Source: Burkholderiaceae bacterium (lineage in GTDB: Bacteria > Pseudomonadota > Gammaproteobacteria > Burkholderiales > Burkholderiaceae_D). Taken from it: a stretch of 32,113 bases of DNA. Shown piece after piece: positions 7,889 through 16,625 of the stretch (within the stretch, counting starts at the first letter, position 1; every line of letters begins with the position of its first letter). A program made the position numbers and the translations under genes. Where the stretch lies: positions 1 through 32,113 of the forward strand of contig JAMNXS010000033.1 of assembly GCA_023653025.1 (NCBI GenBank). The letters run 5' to 3'. The notes beneath the pieces were generated by a model, which worked only from the letters and a program-made list of their open reading frames with translations, did no database searches and was not told the origin of the DNA.

Positions 7889-7922
7889 GGCGGATTTCGT
7901 CTATGGCTCTATCCGCCCTATG
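7889..7922 (-). repeat. REP-like element, copy 1
   Basis: A 34-nt unit whose ends GGCGGAT (7889) and ATCCGCC (7911-7917) form a hairpin stem. It is the inverse of copy 2 across a 31-nt spacer, with only a few differences near the middle, giving a BIME-like pair between two convergent genes. Confidence 0.8.
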
Positions 7923-7953
7923 ATCTACTTATTGTCTGAATCAGCTATTGGCC

Positions 7954-7987
7954 CATAGGGCGGATAGAGCCAAAAGCGAAATCCGCC
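7954..7987 (+). repeat. REP-like element, copy 2
   Basis: A 34-nt unit beginning CATAGGGCGGATAGAGCC and ending GAAATCCGCC. It is inverted relative to copy 1 and in direct orientation with copy 3 at 31066. The pair could form a long hairpin that protects or ends the converging transcripts. Confidence 0.8.
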
Positions 7988-8004
7988 ACTAGCTCTCTGC
8001 CCGA

Positions 8005-9228
8005 TTATCCACTCCTCCGCGCCCTGAGCCGTGCAAAGCGCTCGCCAATTACCGCAACGCCGACACCGGCCGCGGCCAGCAGCGGCGCGGTCCCAAGCGG
8101 CTCCAGCAAGGCGCCGCCGGCCGCCACGCCGGCTGACTGTCCGATGAAGAAGCACGAGGCAAACGCAGCCACGGCCGCACCCCGGCGTTCCGGCGCCATT
8201 TGCGTCGCATTGATCTGCAGCGTGTTGTGCATCATGTAAAAGCCGAGCCCGAACACGAAACAGGCCGGAATGGACAGCCACCACACCGGGCTGGCCGCGA
8301 TCACGACGAGGCTTGCTGCCATCAGCAGCGCACCGAAGCGCACCAGACCGACCTCGCCCAGTTGCCTGACCAGCGATTTTGAGCGCATCGCGAACACGAA
8401 ACCGCCGAGGCCGAACAGCATGACCAGCCCTCCTGCGCCTGACAGCGATATCCGATGCACGGCATGCAGGTGCGTCGGAACGAAAGCCAGCCCGCCATAC
8501 ACCAGCGCGCCTTCGACGGCCACGGTGCCAAGCACCTTGCGCGCCCAATCCACCTCGACCACTCGCCGAAACTCCGACACCATCCGTGCCAGCGCATGAC
8601 CGTCGGCACGGTGCAGGCGACGCGCATGCGCCGGCAGCAGGCGATTCATTCTGACCAGCGCAATGCCGGTCACGAGAAAACACGCGCTGATCACGAAAAA
8701 GGGAAAGCGCCAGTCCAGATAGTCGGCGCTGATCCCGCCCAGCAGGATGCCGGATGACAGCCCGAGGATCTGGCCGATCAGGAAACGCGCAAGCACCGAC
8801 TGCCGCTCTTCATACACCACCACATCGCCTATCCATGCCATCGACAAAGGGATTAGCGATGCGCAGCTGGCGCCGGCGATCATGCGCGCAGCGAGCAGCA
8901 CCGAAAAATCGGTCGCGACGCCGCACAGCGCCGCCGTAAATGCGCAGGCAATGCAGCCCCAGGCAATCACGAGGTATTTGCCATAGCGGTCGCCGAGCGG
9001 GCCGAACAGCAATTGCGACAGGCCATAGGCAAAGCCGAACACGGTGATCACCATTGCGGCCGCGCCGAGCGCGATGCCGAAGTCGGCCGCCAGTTTCACC
9101 AGCATGGAATCGGCGATGCGCATCGACATCCCGCTGCCGAAGGCTGCAAAGGACAAGGCAATGATCGCTCGCGATGGAATGGCGGGCGCGGATTCTGTGG
9201 CAGATTCGGCAGCAGATGGGCGCATCAT
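8005..9228 (-). CDS. MFS-family transporter
   Basis: A major facilitator superfamily permease of about 407 aa with about 12 hydrophobic segments. The loop-2 motif reads FGPLGDRYGKY, close to the classic G-x-x-x-D-R-x-G-R, with the hydrophobic AARMIAGASCASLIPL following. A central hydrophilic loop (about residues 190-220) joins two six-helix halves. I chose the ATG at 9228; a TTG at 9240 would overlap the upstream pseudouridine synthase gene by a few bases. It lies four bases after that gene's stop, so the two are probably one transcript. It resembles drug-efflux or sugar-efflux MFS proteins, but the substrate cannot be told from sequence. Confidence 0.88.
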   Translation of the reverse strand: MMRPSAAESATESAPAIPSRAIIALSFAAFGSGMSMRIADSMLVKLAADFGIALGAAAMVITVFGFAYGLSQLLFGPLGDRYGKYLVIAWGCIACAFTAALCGVATDFSVLLAARMIAGASCASLIPLSMAWIGDVVVYEERQSVLARFLIGQILGLSSGILLGGISADYLDWRFPFFVISACFLVTGIALVRMNRLLPAHARRLHRADGHALARMVSEFRRVVEVDWARKVLGTVAVEGALVYGGLAFVPTHLHAVHRISLSGAGGLVMLFGLGGFVFAMRSKSLVRQLGEVGLVRFGALLMAASLVVIAASPVWWLSIPACFVFGLGFYMMHNTLQINATQMAPERRGAAVAAFASCFFIGQSAGVAAGGALLEPLGTAPLLAAAGVGVAVIGERFARLRARRSG

Positions 9229-9232
9229 GGAC

Positions 9233-10123
9233 TCAGTCAAGCCGACGCCGACTGTCGAATTGCCGTGCCTGGCCCGTCACGGGATCGGTGAACCGCAAAC
9301 TGCGCGCCAGCAGCTTCAGGGGTGCGGAAAAATCGTCGCCCTTGCAGGGCAGCGCGACCGGATAGAAACCGTCGTTGAGGATGGGTATGCCGAGCGCATT
9401 CATGTGCACCCGCAGCTGGTGCATCTTGCCGGTCGACGGCAGCAGGCGGTACAGTGCATGCCCGCCGCGCCGCTCGAGCAGCTCGATGCGGGAAAACGCA
9501 TTCGGCTCGCCATCGACCTCGCGCACGCGGAAGAACTGCTCGTCGCGCTCGATGCGGCTGCAGACCTCGACCGGCAGCCGCAGGTCTTCGCGCAACGGCG
9601 CCAGCGCCTCGTATTCTTTGTGGACCTGCCGAAAGCGAAATAGCGACTGCCACACCGAACGCGTGGCCGGGTTCACTGACAACAGCATCACGCCGGCCGT
9701 CTCGCGATCGAGCCTGTGGATGGGCACCAGCGTCTCGATGCCGGTCTTGCGCTTGAGCCTTACCAGCAGTGTCTCGTGCAAGAAGCGTCCGCCCGGCGTT
9801 ACCGGCAGGAAGTGCGGCTTGTCGACCACCAGCAGCTCGTCATCCAGGAACAGGACTTCCTCGTCGAACGGGATCGGCGTCTCGCCTTCGCGTTCGCGAT
9901 AGTAGAAGATGCAGGCGCCGCCGCGAAAGGCATCGTCATAGCCAACTGGATGGCCGCGCTCGTCGACCACCTCGCCGCGCGCCATGCGCATGCGCCAGCT
10001 GTCCGCATCGACCATAGGGAAGCGGTGCGCGAGATACTCGCCCAGCGTTGCCCAGCTGCCGTGCGGCAGCCAGGCAAAACTCGGAGAGACCCCATCGCGG
10101 GTGGGAAGATGTCGCTTGCTCAT
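9233..10123 (-). CDS. RluA-family pseudouridine synthase
   Basis: A 296-aa enzyme that isomerises specific uridines of RNA to pseudouridine. The catalytic motif HRLDRETAG (residues 136-144) contains the essential Asp139. LLVVDKPHFLPVTPGG precedes it and the C-terminal LLPSTGKMHQLRVHMNALGIPILND matches the RluA fold. The N-terminal region (about 60 residues, TLGEYLAHRFP) resembles a degenerate S4-like segment. I chose the ATG at 10123 (MSKRHLPTRDGVSPS), as relatives begin close to this; alternatives are ATG 10147 and TTG 10162. None has a strong ribosome site. The target RNA site is not predictable. It is followed four bases later by the MFS gene. Confidence 0.9.
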   Translation of the reverse strand: MSKRHLPTRDGVSPSFAWLPHGSWATLGEYLAHRFPMVDADSWRMRMARGEVVDERGHPVGYDDAFRGGACIFYYREREGETPIPFDEEVLFLDDELLVVDKPHFLPVTPGGRFLHETLLVRLKRKTGIETLVPIHRLDRETAGVMLLSVNPATRSVWQSLFRFRQVHKEYEALAPLREDLRLPVEVCSRIERDEQFFRVREVDGEPNAFSRIELLERRGGHALYRLLPSTGKMHQLRVHMNALGIPILNDGFYPVALPCKGDDFSAPLKLLARSLRFTDPVTGQARQFDSRRRLD

Positions 10124-10213
10124 GCAGGACTCGTCAGGAGTCCGCATGATAAACGAGGCCAAGGGGCGGCAGGTTCACGGAAGCCGAAGCCCAGCTTCGC
10201 CGCCCTCGCCTGC

Positions 10214-12070
10214 TCAGCTTTGCAGACGTCCTTCGAGGGCGCGCTTCACGGCCAGCATCTCGACCGGCAGGCGCTGGCCGAGCTTGTCGAACAGCTCATC
10301 ATGCAGCTTGAGCTCAGCCTCCCACGCGGCGCGGTCGATGGCGGTGATCTGGTCGTACAGGGCGGGCACGAAGTCGAGTCCGTCCCACGGCAGGTCGGCG
10401 TGACGCGGCGTGACGCCGAACACATTCTCCTCGCCGCCGCCGCAGCCGGCGATGCGGTCGAGCATCCACTTCAGCACGCGCATGTTGTCGCCGAAGCCGG
10501 GCCAAATGAACTTGCCGTCGGCGTCGGTGCGGAACCAGTTCACGCAAAAGATCTTCGGCGGTGTCGCACCCGATTGCGCGAGGCGCTGGCCGATCGACAG
10601 CCAGTGCGCGATATAGTCGCTCATGTTGTAGCCGATGAAGGGCAGCATGGCGAACGGATCGCGCCGCACCACGCCCTGCTGGCCGGCAGCGGCCGCGGTC
10701 GTCTCCGAGCCCATCGTGGCCGCCATGTAGACGCCTTCGACCCAGTCGCGCGCCTCGGTTACCAGCGGCACCGTGGTCGAGCGGCGGCCGCCGAAGATGA
10801 AAGCGGAGATCGGCACGCCTCGCGGATCGTCCCACGCCGGGTCGAGCACCGGGTTCTGCGTGGCCGCGACCGTGAAGCGCGCATTTGGATGCGCGGCCTT
10901 GCGACCGGTCTCGGCCGCGATCTGCGGAGTCCAGTCCTTGCCTTGCCAGTCGATCAGGTGCGCCGGCGGCTCCTTGCTCATGCCCTCCCACCAGACATCG
11001 CCGTCATCGGTCAGCGCCACGTTGGTGAAGATCACGTTTTCCGCCAGCGAGGCCATGCAGTTCGCATTGGTTCTCGCGTTGGTGCCGGGAGCAACGCCGA
11101 AATAGCCGGCTTCCGGGTTGATGGCGACCAGCCTGCCATCGGCATCCGGCTTGATCCACGCGATGTCGTCGCCGATGGTCGTCACTTTCCAGCCCGCGAG
11201 GCTCTGCGGCGGAATCAGCATCGCAAAGTTGGTCTTGCCACAGGCCGACGGGAAAGCAGCGGCGACATAGCGCTTGTCTCCCTGCGGCGATTCGACGCCG
11301 AGGATCAGCATGTGCTCGGCCAGCCAGCCCTGGTCACGGCCCATGGTCGACGCGATGCGCAGCGCAAAGCACTTCTTGCCCAGCAGCGCATTGCCGCCGT
11401 AGCCGGAGCCGAACGACCAGATCTCGCGCGTCTCCGGGTAGTGGACGATATATTTCGTCGCATTGCACGGCCACGGTACGTCCTTCTGCCCCGCCTCCAG
11501 CGGCGCGCCAACCGAGTGCACGCAAGGCACGAAGTCGCCGTCGGCGCCGAGCACGTCGAACACGGCCTTGCCCATGCGCGTCATGATGCGCATGTTCACC
11601 GCCACATACGGCGAGTCGGACAACTCGACGCCGATGTGCGCGATCGGCGAGCCGAGCGGGCCCATGGAAAACGGCACCACATACATCGTGCGCCCGCGCA
11701 TGCAGCCGGCGAACAAGCCGTTGAGCGTGGCGCGCATCTCGGTCGGGGGCATCCAGTGGTTGGTCGGGCCGGCGTCTTCCTGCTTTTCGGAGCAGATGAA
11801 GGTGCGGTCTTCAACTCGCGCGACATCGGACGGATCCGACTGCGCGAGGTAGCTGTTTGGGCGCTTGGCCGGGTTCAGCTTCTTCATGGTCCCGGCGGCG
11901 ACCATCTGCGCGCACAGGCGGTCATATTCTTCCTGCGAGCCGTCGCACCAGACGATGCGGTCCGGCGTGGTCAGGGCCGCTATCTCGGCGACCCAATCGA
12001 TCAGTTTGCGGTGTTGTACGAATGCGGGTGGGTTGACCGGCGCGATGCCGGCCATTACGGGCTGATTCAT
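10214..12070 (-). CDS. pckG: phosphoenolpyruvate carboxykinase (GTP)
   Basis: A 618-aa GTP-dependent PEP carboxykinase, converting oxaloacetate and GTP to PEP, CO2 and GDP in gluconeogenesis. Visible are the P-loop FPSACGKTN (residues 273-281), the substrate-binding [20 protein letters not shown], the active-site [16 protein letters not shown], and [14 protein letters not shown]. Length matches the family. The ATG at 12070 follows a strong GGAGGA. A long antisense frame covers the gene on the plus strand but lacks any protein-family sense. The gene stands alone; a likely promoter lies about 160 bp upstream. It would support growth on the acids and amides whose catabolic genes share this window. 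Confidence 0.97.
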   Translation of the reverse strand: MNQPVMAGIAPVNPPAFVQHRKLIDWVAEIAALTTPDRIVWCDGSQEEYDRLCAQMVAAGTMKKLNPAKRPNSYLAQSDPSDVARVEDRTFICSEKQEDAGPTNHWMPPTEMRATLNGLFAGCMRGRTMYVVPFSMGPLGSPIAHIGVELSDSPYVAVNMRIMTRMGKAVFDVLGADGDFVPCVHSVGAPLEAGQKDVPWPCNATKYIVHYPETREIWSFGSGYGGNALLGKKCFALRIASTMGRDQGWLAEHMLILGVESPQGDKRYVAAAFPSACGKTNFAMLIPPQSLAGWKVTTIGDDIAWIKPDADGRLVAINPEAGYFGVAPGTNARTNANCMASLAENVIFTNVALTDDGDVWWEGMSKEPPAHLIDWQGKDWTPQIAAETGRKAAHPNARFTVAATQNPVLDPAWDDPRGVPISAFIFGGRRSTTVPLVTEARDWVEGVYMAATMGSETTAAAAGQQGVVRRDPFAMLPFIGYNMSDYIAHWLSIGQRLAQSGATPPKIFCVNWFRTDADGKFIWPGFGDNMRVLKWMLDRIAGCGGGEENVFGVTPRHADLPWDGLDFVPALYDQITAIDRAAWEAELKLHDELFDKLGQRLPVEMLAVKRALEGRLQS

Positions 12071-12230
12071 CAAATCCTCCATGCCATGCAGCGGCCTGGG
12101 CGGCAGGATCGTCGTCAGCTTGTGGCGGGCCCCGGAGGACCAACGGCGGTCTTGTCGTGCGCGGCGCTGATGGCCGCTTTGCCGTACCGGGCGTGGATCT
12201 CCCGATGCGGCTGTTGGCGATGCTGTCTCG

Positions 12231-12259
12231 ATTAAAATGCAGAAAAACTTACTGACCAA
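12231..12259 (-). promoter_or_regulatory. predicted sigma-70 promoter of pckG
   Basis: On the minus strand TTGGTC (12254-12259) and TTTAAT (12231-12236) are separated by 17 bp, giving a leader of about 160 nt. The -35 is only half consensus. The rest of the 356-bp gap at 12071-12426 shows no gene. Confidence 0.4.
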
Positions 12260-12426
12260 ATTGTACCTCTCGCCGCGCTCTCTGGTCGCTGTCCGGACGC
12301 AAGGCGATACGGGGAACCTGAAGACATCGGGTGTGTTGCTTGTCGATATTCGATGATTTTCTTCCAACATCGAGTGTCGGCTTGCAAAGCACGCAGTTGA
12401 CGAAAATCTTTTCTGGGGAGCATGGC

Positions 12427-13020
12427 GTGAAACTGGTCAGCATCCATCGTGCGACAGTCGCGCCGCTGTTTGTCGGCAATGAGGGCCAGCGGCAGGTCGT
12501 GATGTCGGCCATTCGCAAGCAAGCGGTCGAGGGGGTCGTCGAAGTCGGGCCGCTGGGCCTGGCCGGCGACGAACAGGCCGACCTCAGCGTCCACGGCGGG
12601 CTTGACAAGGCGGTTTATCTCTACCCGCAGGAGCACTATGCGTTCTGGCACGCGCAACTCGAGCGCGTGCGCAGGCAGCCCGTGGTGCTTGCCTCGGGCA
12701 CCCTCGGCGAAAATCTCGCCACTGAAGGTCTGGTCGAGCAGGCGCTGTGGGTCGGCGACCGCCTGCGCATTGGCAGTGTGCTGCTCGAGGTGACAGAACC
12801 GCGCCAGCCCTGCTACAAGTTCGGCGCGGTGATGGGCTACGCGGCGGCCGTCAAGCACATGCTGCAATCGGGCTTGACCGGCGTTTACTTGAAGGTGGTC
12901 GAGCCGGGGGCGCTGCAGGCCGGCGAAGCGATCGTCGTGCTGCCGGGCCGGCGCGAGGTATCAATTGCGTCGATCAACGATCGGCGTCTGAAGGGGCGTC
13001 AGCGCGAACTGTTCGGCTGA
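12427..13020 (+). CDS. MOSC-domain protein (YiiM-like)
   Basis: A 197-aa MOSC-domain protein, a family that binds the molybdenum cofactor through a conserved Cys and serves in Moco-dependent reductions. Visible are [20 protein letters not shown] (residues 48-67), [12 protein letters not shown] and the conserved cysteine Cys119 in [10 protein letters not shown]. The start is a GTG at 12427 with GGGGAG six bases upstream; the frame runs further back to 12331 without another ribosome site. It resembles E. coli YiiM, which takes part in reducing N-hydroxylated bases. Its 3' end overlaps the convergent unknown gene by 47 bp. Confidence 0.9.
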   Translation: MKLVSIHRATVAPLFVGNEGQRQVVMSAIRKQAVEGVVEVGPLGLAGDEQADLSVHGGLDKAVYLYPQEHYAFWHAQLERVRRQPVVLASGTLGENLATEGLVEQALWVGDRLRIGSVLLEVTEPRQPCYKFGAVMGYAAAVKHMLQSGLTGVYLKVVEPGALQAGEAIVVLPGRREVSIASINDRRLKGRQRELFG

Positions 13021-13741
13021 CGACGTTGATGCGGCGCGCCGCCGCGCCACTGCTGCGCCACAGGTGCGTCCATCCCGGCGGCCACGGCAGCGCGCGTCCG
13101 TCGTAGGGCGCGACATTCGCGCGCAGCGGTATCACCGGCAGGAACTCCGGCTCGGGCCCCTGCTGCCTGTCCCAGCCGAGCGAATACGTATAGTTCGGCA
13201 GCAGCGCATCGCAGACATCGGCAAACCACGCCGCATGGTCTTCGTCGCGGCCCAGCGCCTGCGCCAGCCCCTGCGGGTCGAAGCGGGCCAGAGCCGACAG
13301 CAGCGCGTGCGTGGAGTCGCCGGGCGTGTCGCTCCAGCCGAGCACCGGGTTCAGGTTGTAATCGGCGCCCGACCCATACCAGCCTTCGCGCCAGCTGCGC
13401 TGCAGCCAGTGGCGCGGCCCGGTGAACAGGTGCCAGCGCCAGTGCAGGCCGGACGGCTTGGGCCAGCTGTACAGGTACAGCCGTTGGTAGCCGGCCTTGT
13501 GCAGTTCGCGCATCATCGCCATCAGTCGCCCGTGCGGCATGCGGTCCGGCGGCGCGCGGCGGAACTGGATGGGCTCGCCATCGGCATGCTGTACCTGGTC
13601 GCACGACAAGTTCAAGTCCAGCGTGCGGCCTTCGCTGCCGAAGCGTGCGCAGATCCAGCCCGTCATCAGGTTGACGGCCGTGATCACGCCATAGCCGCGG
13701 TAGCGGTGGAAGATGACGGTGCCCGGAGCGATCGGTTTCAT
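12974..13741 (-). CDS. conserved-looking protein of unknown function
   Basis: A 255-aa protein. The start MKPIAPGTVIFHRYRGYGVI at 13741 is chosen because this N-terminal segment resembles the SH3-like entry of CarD- or Tudor-type domains (PG-x-V-x-H-x4-GYG-x-V). The remainder is rich in Trp and Tyr (LYLYSWPKPSGLHWRWHLFTG; WREGWYGSGADYNLNPVLGW) and has no catalytic motif I recognise. The frame extends to 13795 with a less likely leader. The last 47 bp lie antisense to the end of the MOSC gene. The codon pattern is coding-like over the whole length. Function unknown. Confidence 0.7.
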   Translation of the reverse strand: MKPIAPGTVIFHRYRGYGVITAVNLMTGWICARFGSEGRTLDLNLSCDQVQHADGEPIQFRRAPPDRMPHGRLMAMMRELHKAGYQRLYLYSWPKPSGLHWRWHLFTGPRHWLQRSWREGWYGSGADYNLNPVLGWSDTPGDSTHALLSALARFDPQGLAQALGRDEDHAAWFADVCDALLPNYTYSLGWDRQQGPEPEFLPVIPLRANVAPYDGRALPWPPGWTHLWRSSGAAARRINVVSRTVRADAPSDADR

Positions 13742-14128
13742 TGGCAGTGCTGCGCGATTCGATGTGCGAAATTCGGAACTGAAGGATCGGAACAAAAGAA
13801 TCAGAATGTCGGCAGCAGTGTAACGGCATCCAGGAAGTGAGTGATAAAAGAATATTTGTGCGGTGCGCGGAACTTCTGATGCAGACAGCTATCGTCTGGC
13901 AAGTCCGCGCATACCATCATGCCAACATAGCATTGGATCTTGTGGCGGCTTCTCTCTTACGATGCAAGTCCATCTTGTCTCGGATGGCGGGCAGTGCAGA
14001 CGTTCGTCGCTTGCGCTGCCTTGCATTCAGGGAGTGGGGCCCCGGTGTCCCACTCCCTTTTTTTCAGCGTCGTTCGGTATCCGCAAAGTCCGCGCTATCA
14101 TCGCCCAAAAACTTTGATTGATTTCGCC
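13742..14128. other. 387-bp intergenic region, possible small-RNA locus
   Basis: No open frame here has a family-like sequence or stays clear of the terminator at 14029-14064. The lower-GC part at about 13840-13990 carries A/T-rich hexamers that could be a -10 (GATAAA at 13843, AATATT at 13851). A plus-strand transcript starting there and ending at the terminator would be about 200 nt with no evident protein. This is inference only. Confidence 0.3.
14029..14064 (+). terminator. strong intrinsic terminator with no obvious upstream gene
   Basis: AGGGAGTGGG (14029-14038) pairs with CCCACTCCCT (14049-14058) and runs straight into seven T residues. It lies about 65 bp before the asparaginase start. 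The nearest plus-strand gene upstream ends at 13020, so it must end an unannotated transcript or attenuate the asparaginase leader. Confidence 0.85.
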
Positions 14129-14617
14129 ATGAGCCTGCGCATCATCGCCACCGGCGGCACGTTCGACAAGCAGTACGACCCTCTCACCGGCCACCTCGTC
14201 TTCGGCGACAGCGTGCTGCCGGAAGCGATCGCGCGCGCGCGCCTGACCGAGCCGCCCGCGCTCGAGCTCCTGATGGCCATCGACTCGCTCGACATGGACG
14301 ACAGCCATCGCCAGCGGGTGCTGCAGGCCTGCGAACGCAGCCCGCAACGGCGGATCGTGATCGTGCACGGCACCGACACGATGCGCGAGACGGCCGAGGT
14401 GCTCGGCCGCGCCGCGCTGGGCAAGACCATCGTGCTCACCGGCGCCATGGTGCCCTGTCGCGTCGATGGCTCCGATGCGCCGTTCAACCTCGGCTTTGCC
14501 TGCGCCGCGGCGCAGCTCGGCGGCCCGGGCGTGTGGATAGCGATGCAGGGCAGGCTCTTTCCGTGGGATGACGTCCGGAAGAACCGCGAAGCCGGACGCT
14601 TCGAACCAGCCCGCTGA
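14129..14617 (+). CDS. short one-domain asparaginase-family protein
   Basis: A 162-aa protein that covers only the N-terminal catalytic domain of type I/II L-asparaginases, which normally exceed 320 aa. The first catalytic motif ATGGTFDK contains Thr11; the second, HGTDTM, contains Thr82-Asp83; VLTGAMVP follows, and Lys131 in PWDDVRKNREAG aligns with the catalytic-triad Lys region. The whole frame ends naturally with a TGA and is not broken by an early stop in a longer homologous frame, so it looks like a compact family rather than a fragment. The ATG at 14129 is the start of the homologous region. Whether it hydrolyses asparagine alone or needs to oligomerise is unknown. Confidence 0.82.
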   Translation: MSLRIIATGGTFDKQYDPLTGHLVFGDSVLPEAIARARLTEPPALELLMAIDSLDMDDSHRQRVLQACERSPQRRIVIVHGTDTMRETAEVLGRAALGKTIVLTGAMVPCRVDGSDAPFNLGFACAAAQLGGPGVWIAMQGRLFPWDDVRKNREAGRFEPAR

Positions 14618-14729
14618 ACCAATCGGGGCGGCACCGGTCGAAGTTGCGCTGCGCACGCAGCGACCAGACGGCCCGGGGAGTTCTGCACTGGGTCCGTGTC
14701 GCCTTCAGGCACGGACGAGAAGATCAACG

Positions 14730-15668
14730 ATGCCTTTCGATTCGCGAGCCTTGCGGCCTGCGGCCATGGCGGCCTGCCTTTTATGGCTGGCCGGCTGCGG
14801 CGGCGACGCCGATGCACCGCGCGCGCCCAGCGGCGCGCAACTCGCCGCGCAGGAATCCGGCGCGCCGCGCGCCAGCGGCGACATCGCCACCGACGGCCTC
14901 GCGTGGATCGCGTACCGCCGCCAGCAGGCCGGCTTGCCCGCACCCGTGCGCGATGCCGTGATCGACCGTGCCGCTTCCGGCCATTCGCAATACCAGCAGA
15001 TCAACAACCGCGTCACGCACGACCAGAGCCCCGCCGAGCCCGGGTTCACCGGCGCGACCGCGTCCGATCGCCTGCGCGGCGCCGGCTACGCGCTCGATGC
15101 GCTGGCGCAGGCCGATGGCGAGGTCATCGCCGCTACCGCCGGCGCCGACGGCTTCGCGGCGGCCGACGGATTGCTGGGCGCGATCTATCACCGCTACATC
15201 ATGCTGCAGCCGCGGTTCGACCGCTACGGCGCTGGCAGCGCGCGGCGCGACGGCGGCTATCACTGGCTGACGGTGAACTTCGTCGCCACGAACGAAGCGC
15301 CGCGTCCGGCCAACGCTTCGCTCGTGCTCTGGCCGGTGCCGGAGCAGGCGGGCGTGCGAACGAACTTCTTCAGCGATCAGGAAACGCCGGACCCGGTGCC
15401 CGGCATCGACGAGGTCGGCTACCCGGTCAGCGTGCACGCCGACCTCGACGCCACCCTGCGCGTCGAGCGTTTCACCCTCGCCGAGCGCGGCGGCGACCTG
15501 CTGCCGGTGCGGCTGCTCGCGCCGGGCGCAGACGAGGCTACGCCCGACTCGGCCGCCGCCATCGTTCCGCTGGCGCGCCTGCGCGCGGGCGCGGTGCATG
15601 ACGTCGTCTTCAGCGGCACGCTGGACGGCGTTCCGGTGGTTCGCCGCTGGTCTTTCAGCACGCGCTGA
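14730..15668 (+). CDS. CAP-domain (SCP/PR-1) lipoprotein
   Basis: A 312-aa exported protein. The N-terminus has a short basic stretch, a hydrophobic helix and a lipobox (WLAGC, lipidated Cys23), then a low-complexity linker rich in Ala and Ser. Residues about 50-190 match the CAP/SCP fold: LAWIAYRRQQAGLPAPVRD, a NNRVTHDQS segment with its conserved His, and YHRYIMLQPRFDRYGAG near the cleft. The C-terminal 120 residues form a beta-rich extension ending in GVPVVRRWSFSTR. Probably membrane-anchored in the cell envelope; activity unknown. The ATG at 14730 has GAGAAG upstream; a 7-bp hairpin (14692-14716) lies in the gap from the asparaginase gene. Confidence 0.85.
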   Translation: MPFDSRALRPAAMAACLLWLAGCGGDADAPRAPSGAQLAAQESGAPRASGDIATDGLAWIAYRRQQAGLPAPVRDAVIDRAASGHSQYQQINNRVTHDQSPAEPGFTGATASDRLRGAGYALDALAQADGEVIAATAGADGFAAADGLLGAIYHRYIMLQPRFDRYGAGSARRDGGYHWLTVNFVATNEAPRPANASLVLWPVPEQAGVRTNFFSDQETPDPVPGIDEVGYPVSVHADLDATLRVERFTLAERGGDLLPVRLLAPGADEATPDSAAAIVPLARLRAGAVHDVVFSGTLDGVPVVRRWSFSTR

Positions 15669-15669
15669 G

Positions 15670-15710
15670 GCGCCGCGTCGGCAGATGCCGCAGCGGATCG
15701 GGCGCGGCGC
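15670..15710. terminator. GC-rich hairpin between convergent genes, possible bidirectional terminator
   Basis: GCGCCGCG (15670-15677) pairs with CGCGGCGC (15703-15710), with an inner CGGC-agat-GCCG hairpin. It fills the 42-bp gap between two convergent stop codons. There is no T-run, so it may act with Rho or as a 3' stabiliser. Confidence 0.4.
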
Positions 15711-16625
15711 TTACGCCGGCAGCTTTCCCACCGCTAGCGCCGCCGCCGCCGCGCGCGTCTCGACGCCGAGCTTCACGAAGATGTGCTCGAGGTGCTTGTT
15801 CACCGTGCGCGGGCTCATGCCGAGGATCTCGCCGATGTCGCGGTTGGTCTTGCCTTTCGCGACCCAGCACAGCACGTCGGTCTCGCGCGGCGTGAGCTGG
15901 TAGTGGTCGAGCGCAGCGGCGGTCTCGGCCGGCCGCTCCTCCAGCAACAGCAGGAGCTCATGCCCGCGGCGCGACAGCGACAGTTGCAGGCAGTGTGCAT
16001 CCTGCGGCACCAACAGGCTTGAGCTTACGGCGGGCGCCTCCGTCGCCATCGCCTGCCGCAGCCACTCGCGCACCGCCGCCGGCAGCTCGCCGGGCGGCGC
16101 CGCCTCGCCCGGGAAGTATTTCGTCAGCCACTCGCCCGCCTGACGGGTCTGCCACAGCGGCATCCCGTCGCCGCGCAACGATACCGCCGCATGCGACACC
16201 GCATCGATAGCATGCGCGGCCTGCGCCAGCATGCGGGCGTTGCGGATGTGCGTGGCCACCCGCGCGAGCACTTCGGCCGGTTCGATTGGCTTGGTCACAT
16301 AGTCGAGGCCGCCCGATTCGAAGCCGCGCACCACATGCTCGGTCTCGGTCAGGCCCGTCATGAACATCACCGGCACGTGGCGCACGTCGGGCATCTGCTT
16401 GATGCGCCGGCAGGTTTCGAAGCCGTCGATACCGGGCATCACCGCGTCGAGCAGGATGATGTCCGGTGTCACCCGCTGCAGGCGCTCGAGCGCCGACAGG
16501 CCATCGGTCGCCACCAGCACCGCATAGCCGGCCTCGGACAGCGCGTCCGACAGCAGCGAGAGGTTTTCGGGCACGTCGTCGACGATCAGGGCAACGTCAC
16601 CCTCCAACGCGGTCCAGGTCTTCAT
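15711..16625 (-). CDS. LuxR/NarL-type response regulator of the amide locus
   Basis: A 304-aa response regulator. The receiver domain (residues 11-125) has acidic Asp16/Asp17, the phosphoacceptor Asp60 in IILLDAVMPGIDGFE, Thr90 and Lys112 in TKPIEP. The C-terminal LuxR helix-turn-helix spans about 243-300 (LTPRETDVLCWVAKGKTNRD, then GEILGMSPRTVNKHLEHIF). About 110 residues between the domains show no family I recognise; that spacer is much longer than in NarL. The ATG at 16625 overlaps the end of the histidine-kinase gene by 29 bp, so the two are translated together and surely form a two-component pair. The palindromes in the divergent promoter are its most likely targets. Confidence 0.93.
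   Translation of the reverse strand: MKTWTALEGDVALIVDDVPENLSLLSDALSEAGYAVLVATDGLSALERLQRVTPDIILLDAVMPGIDGFETCRRIKQMPDVRHVPVMFMTGLTETEHVVRGFESGGLDYVTKPIEPAEVLARVATHIRNARMLAQAAHAIDAVSHAAVSLRGDGMPLWQTRQAGEWLTKYFPGEAAPPGELPAAVREWLRQAMATEAPAVSSSLLVPQDAHCLQLSLSRRGHELLLLLEERPAETAAALDHYQLTPRETDVLCWVAKGKTNRDIGEILGMSPRTVNKHLEHIFVKLGVETRAAAAALAVGKLPA

Noticed and set aside
10150-10205. GAAGC/GCTTC hairpin just past the pckG stop
   Set aside because: Short stem and no T-run on the minus strand; it is not distinct enough to call a terminator.
9716-12235. 839-aa plus-strand open frame antisense to pckG and the pseudouridine synthase
   Set aside because: It mirrors high-GC third-position codon bias of real minus-strand genes. 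It is rich in Arg, His, Ala and Val with no family motif, and the antisense gene is certain.
13837-14121. 94-aa plus-strand frame before the asparaginase
   Set aside because: It reads straight through the strong intrinsic terminator at 14029-14064 and has no motif.
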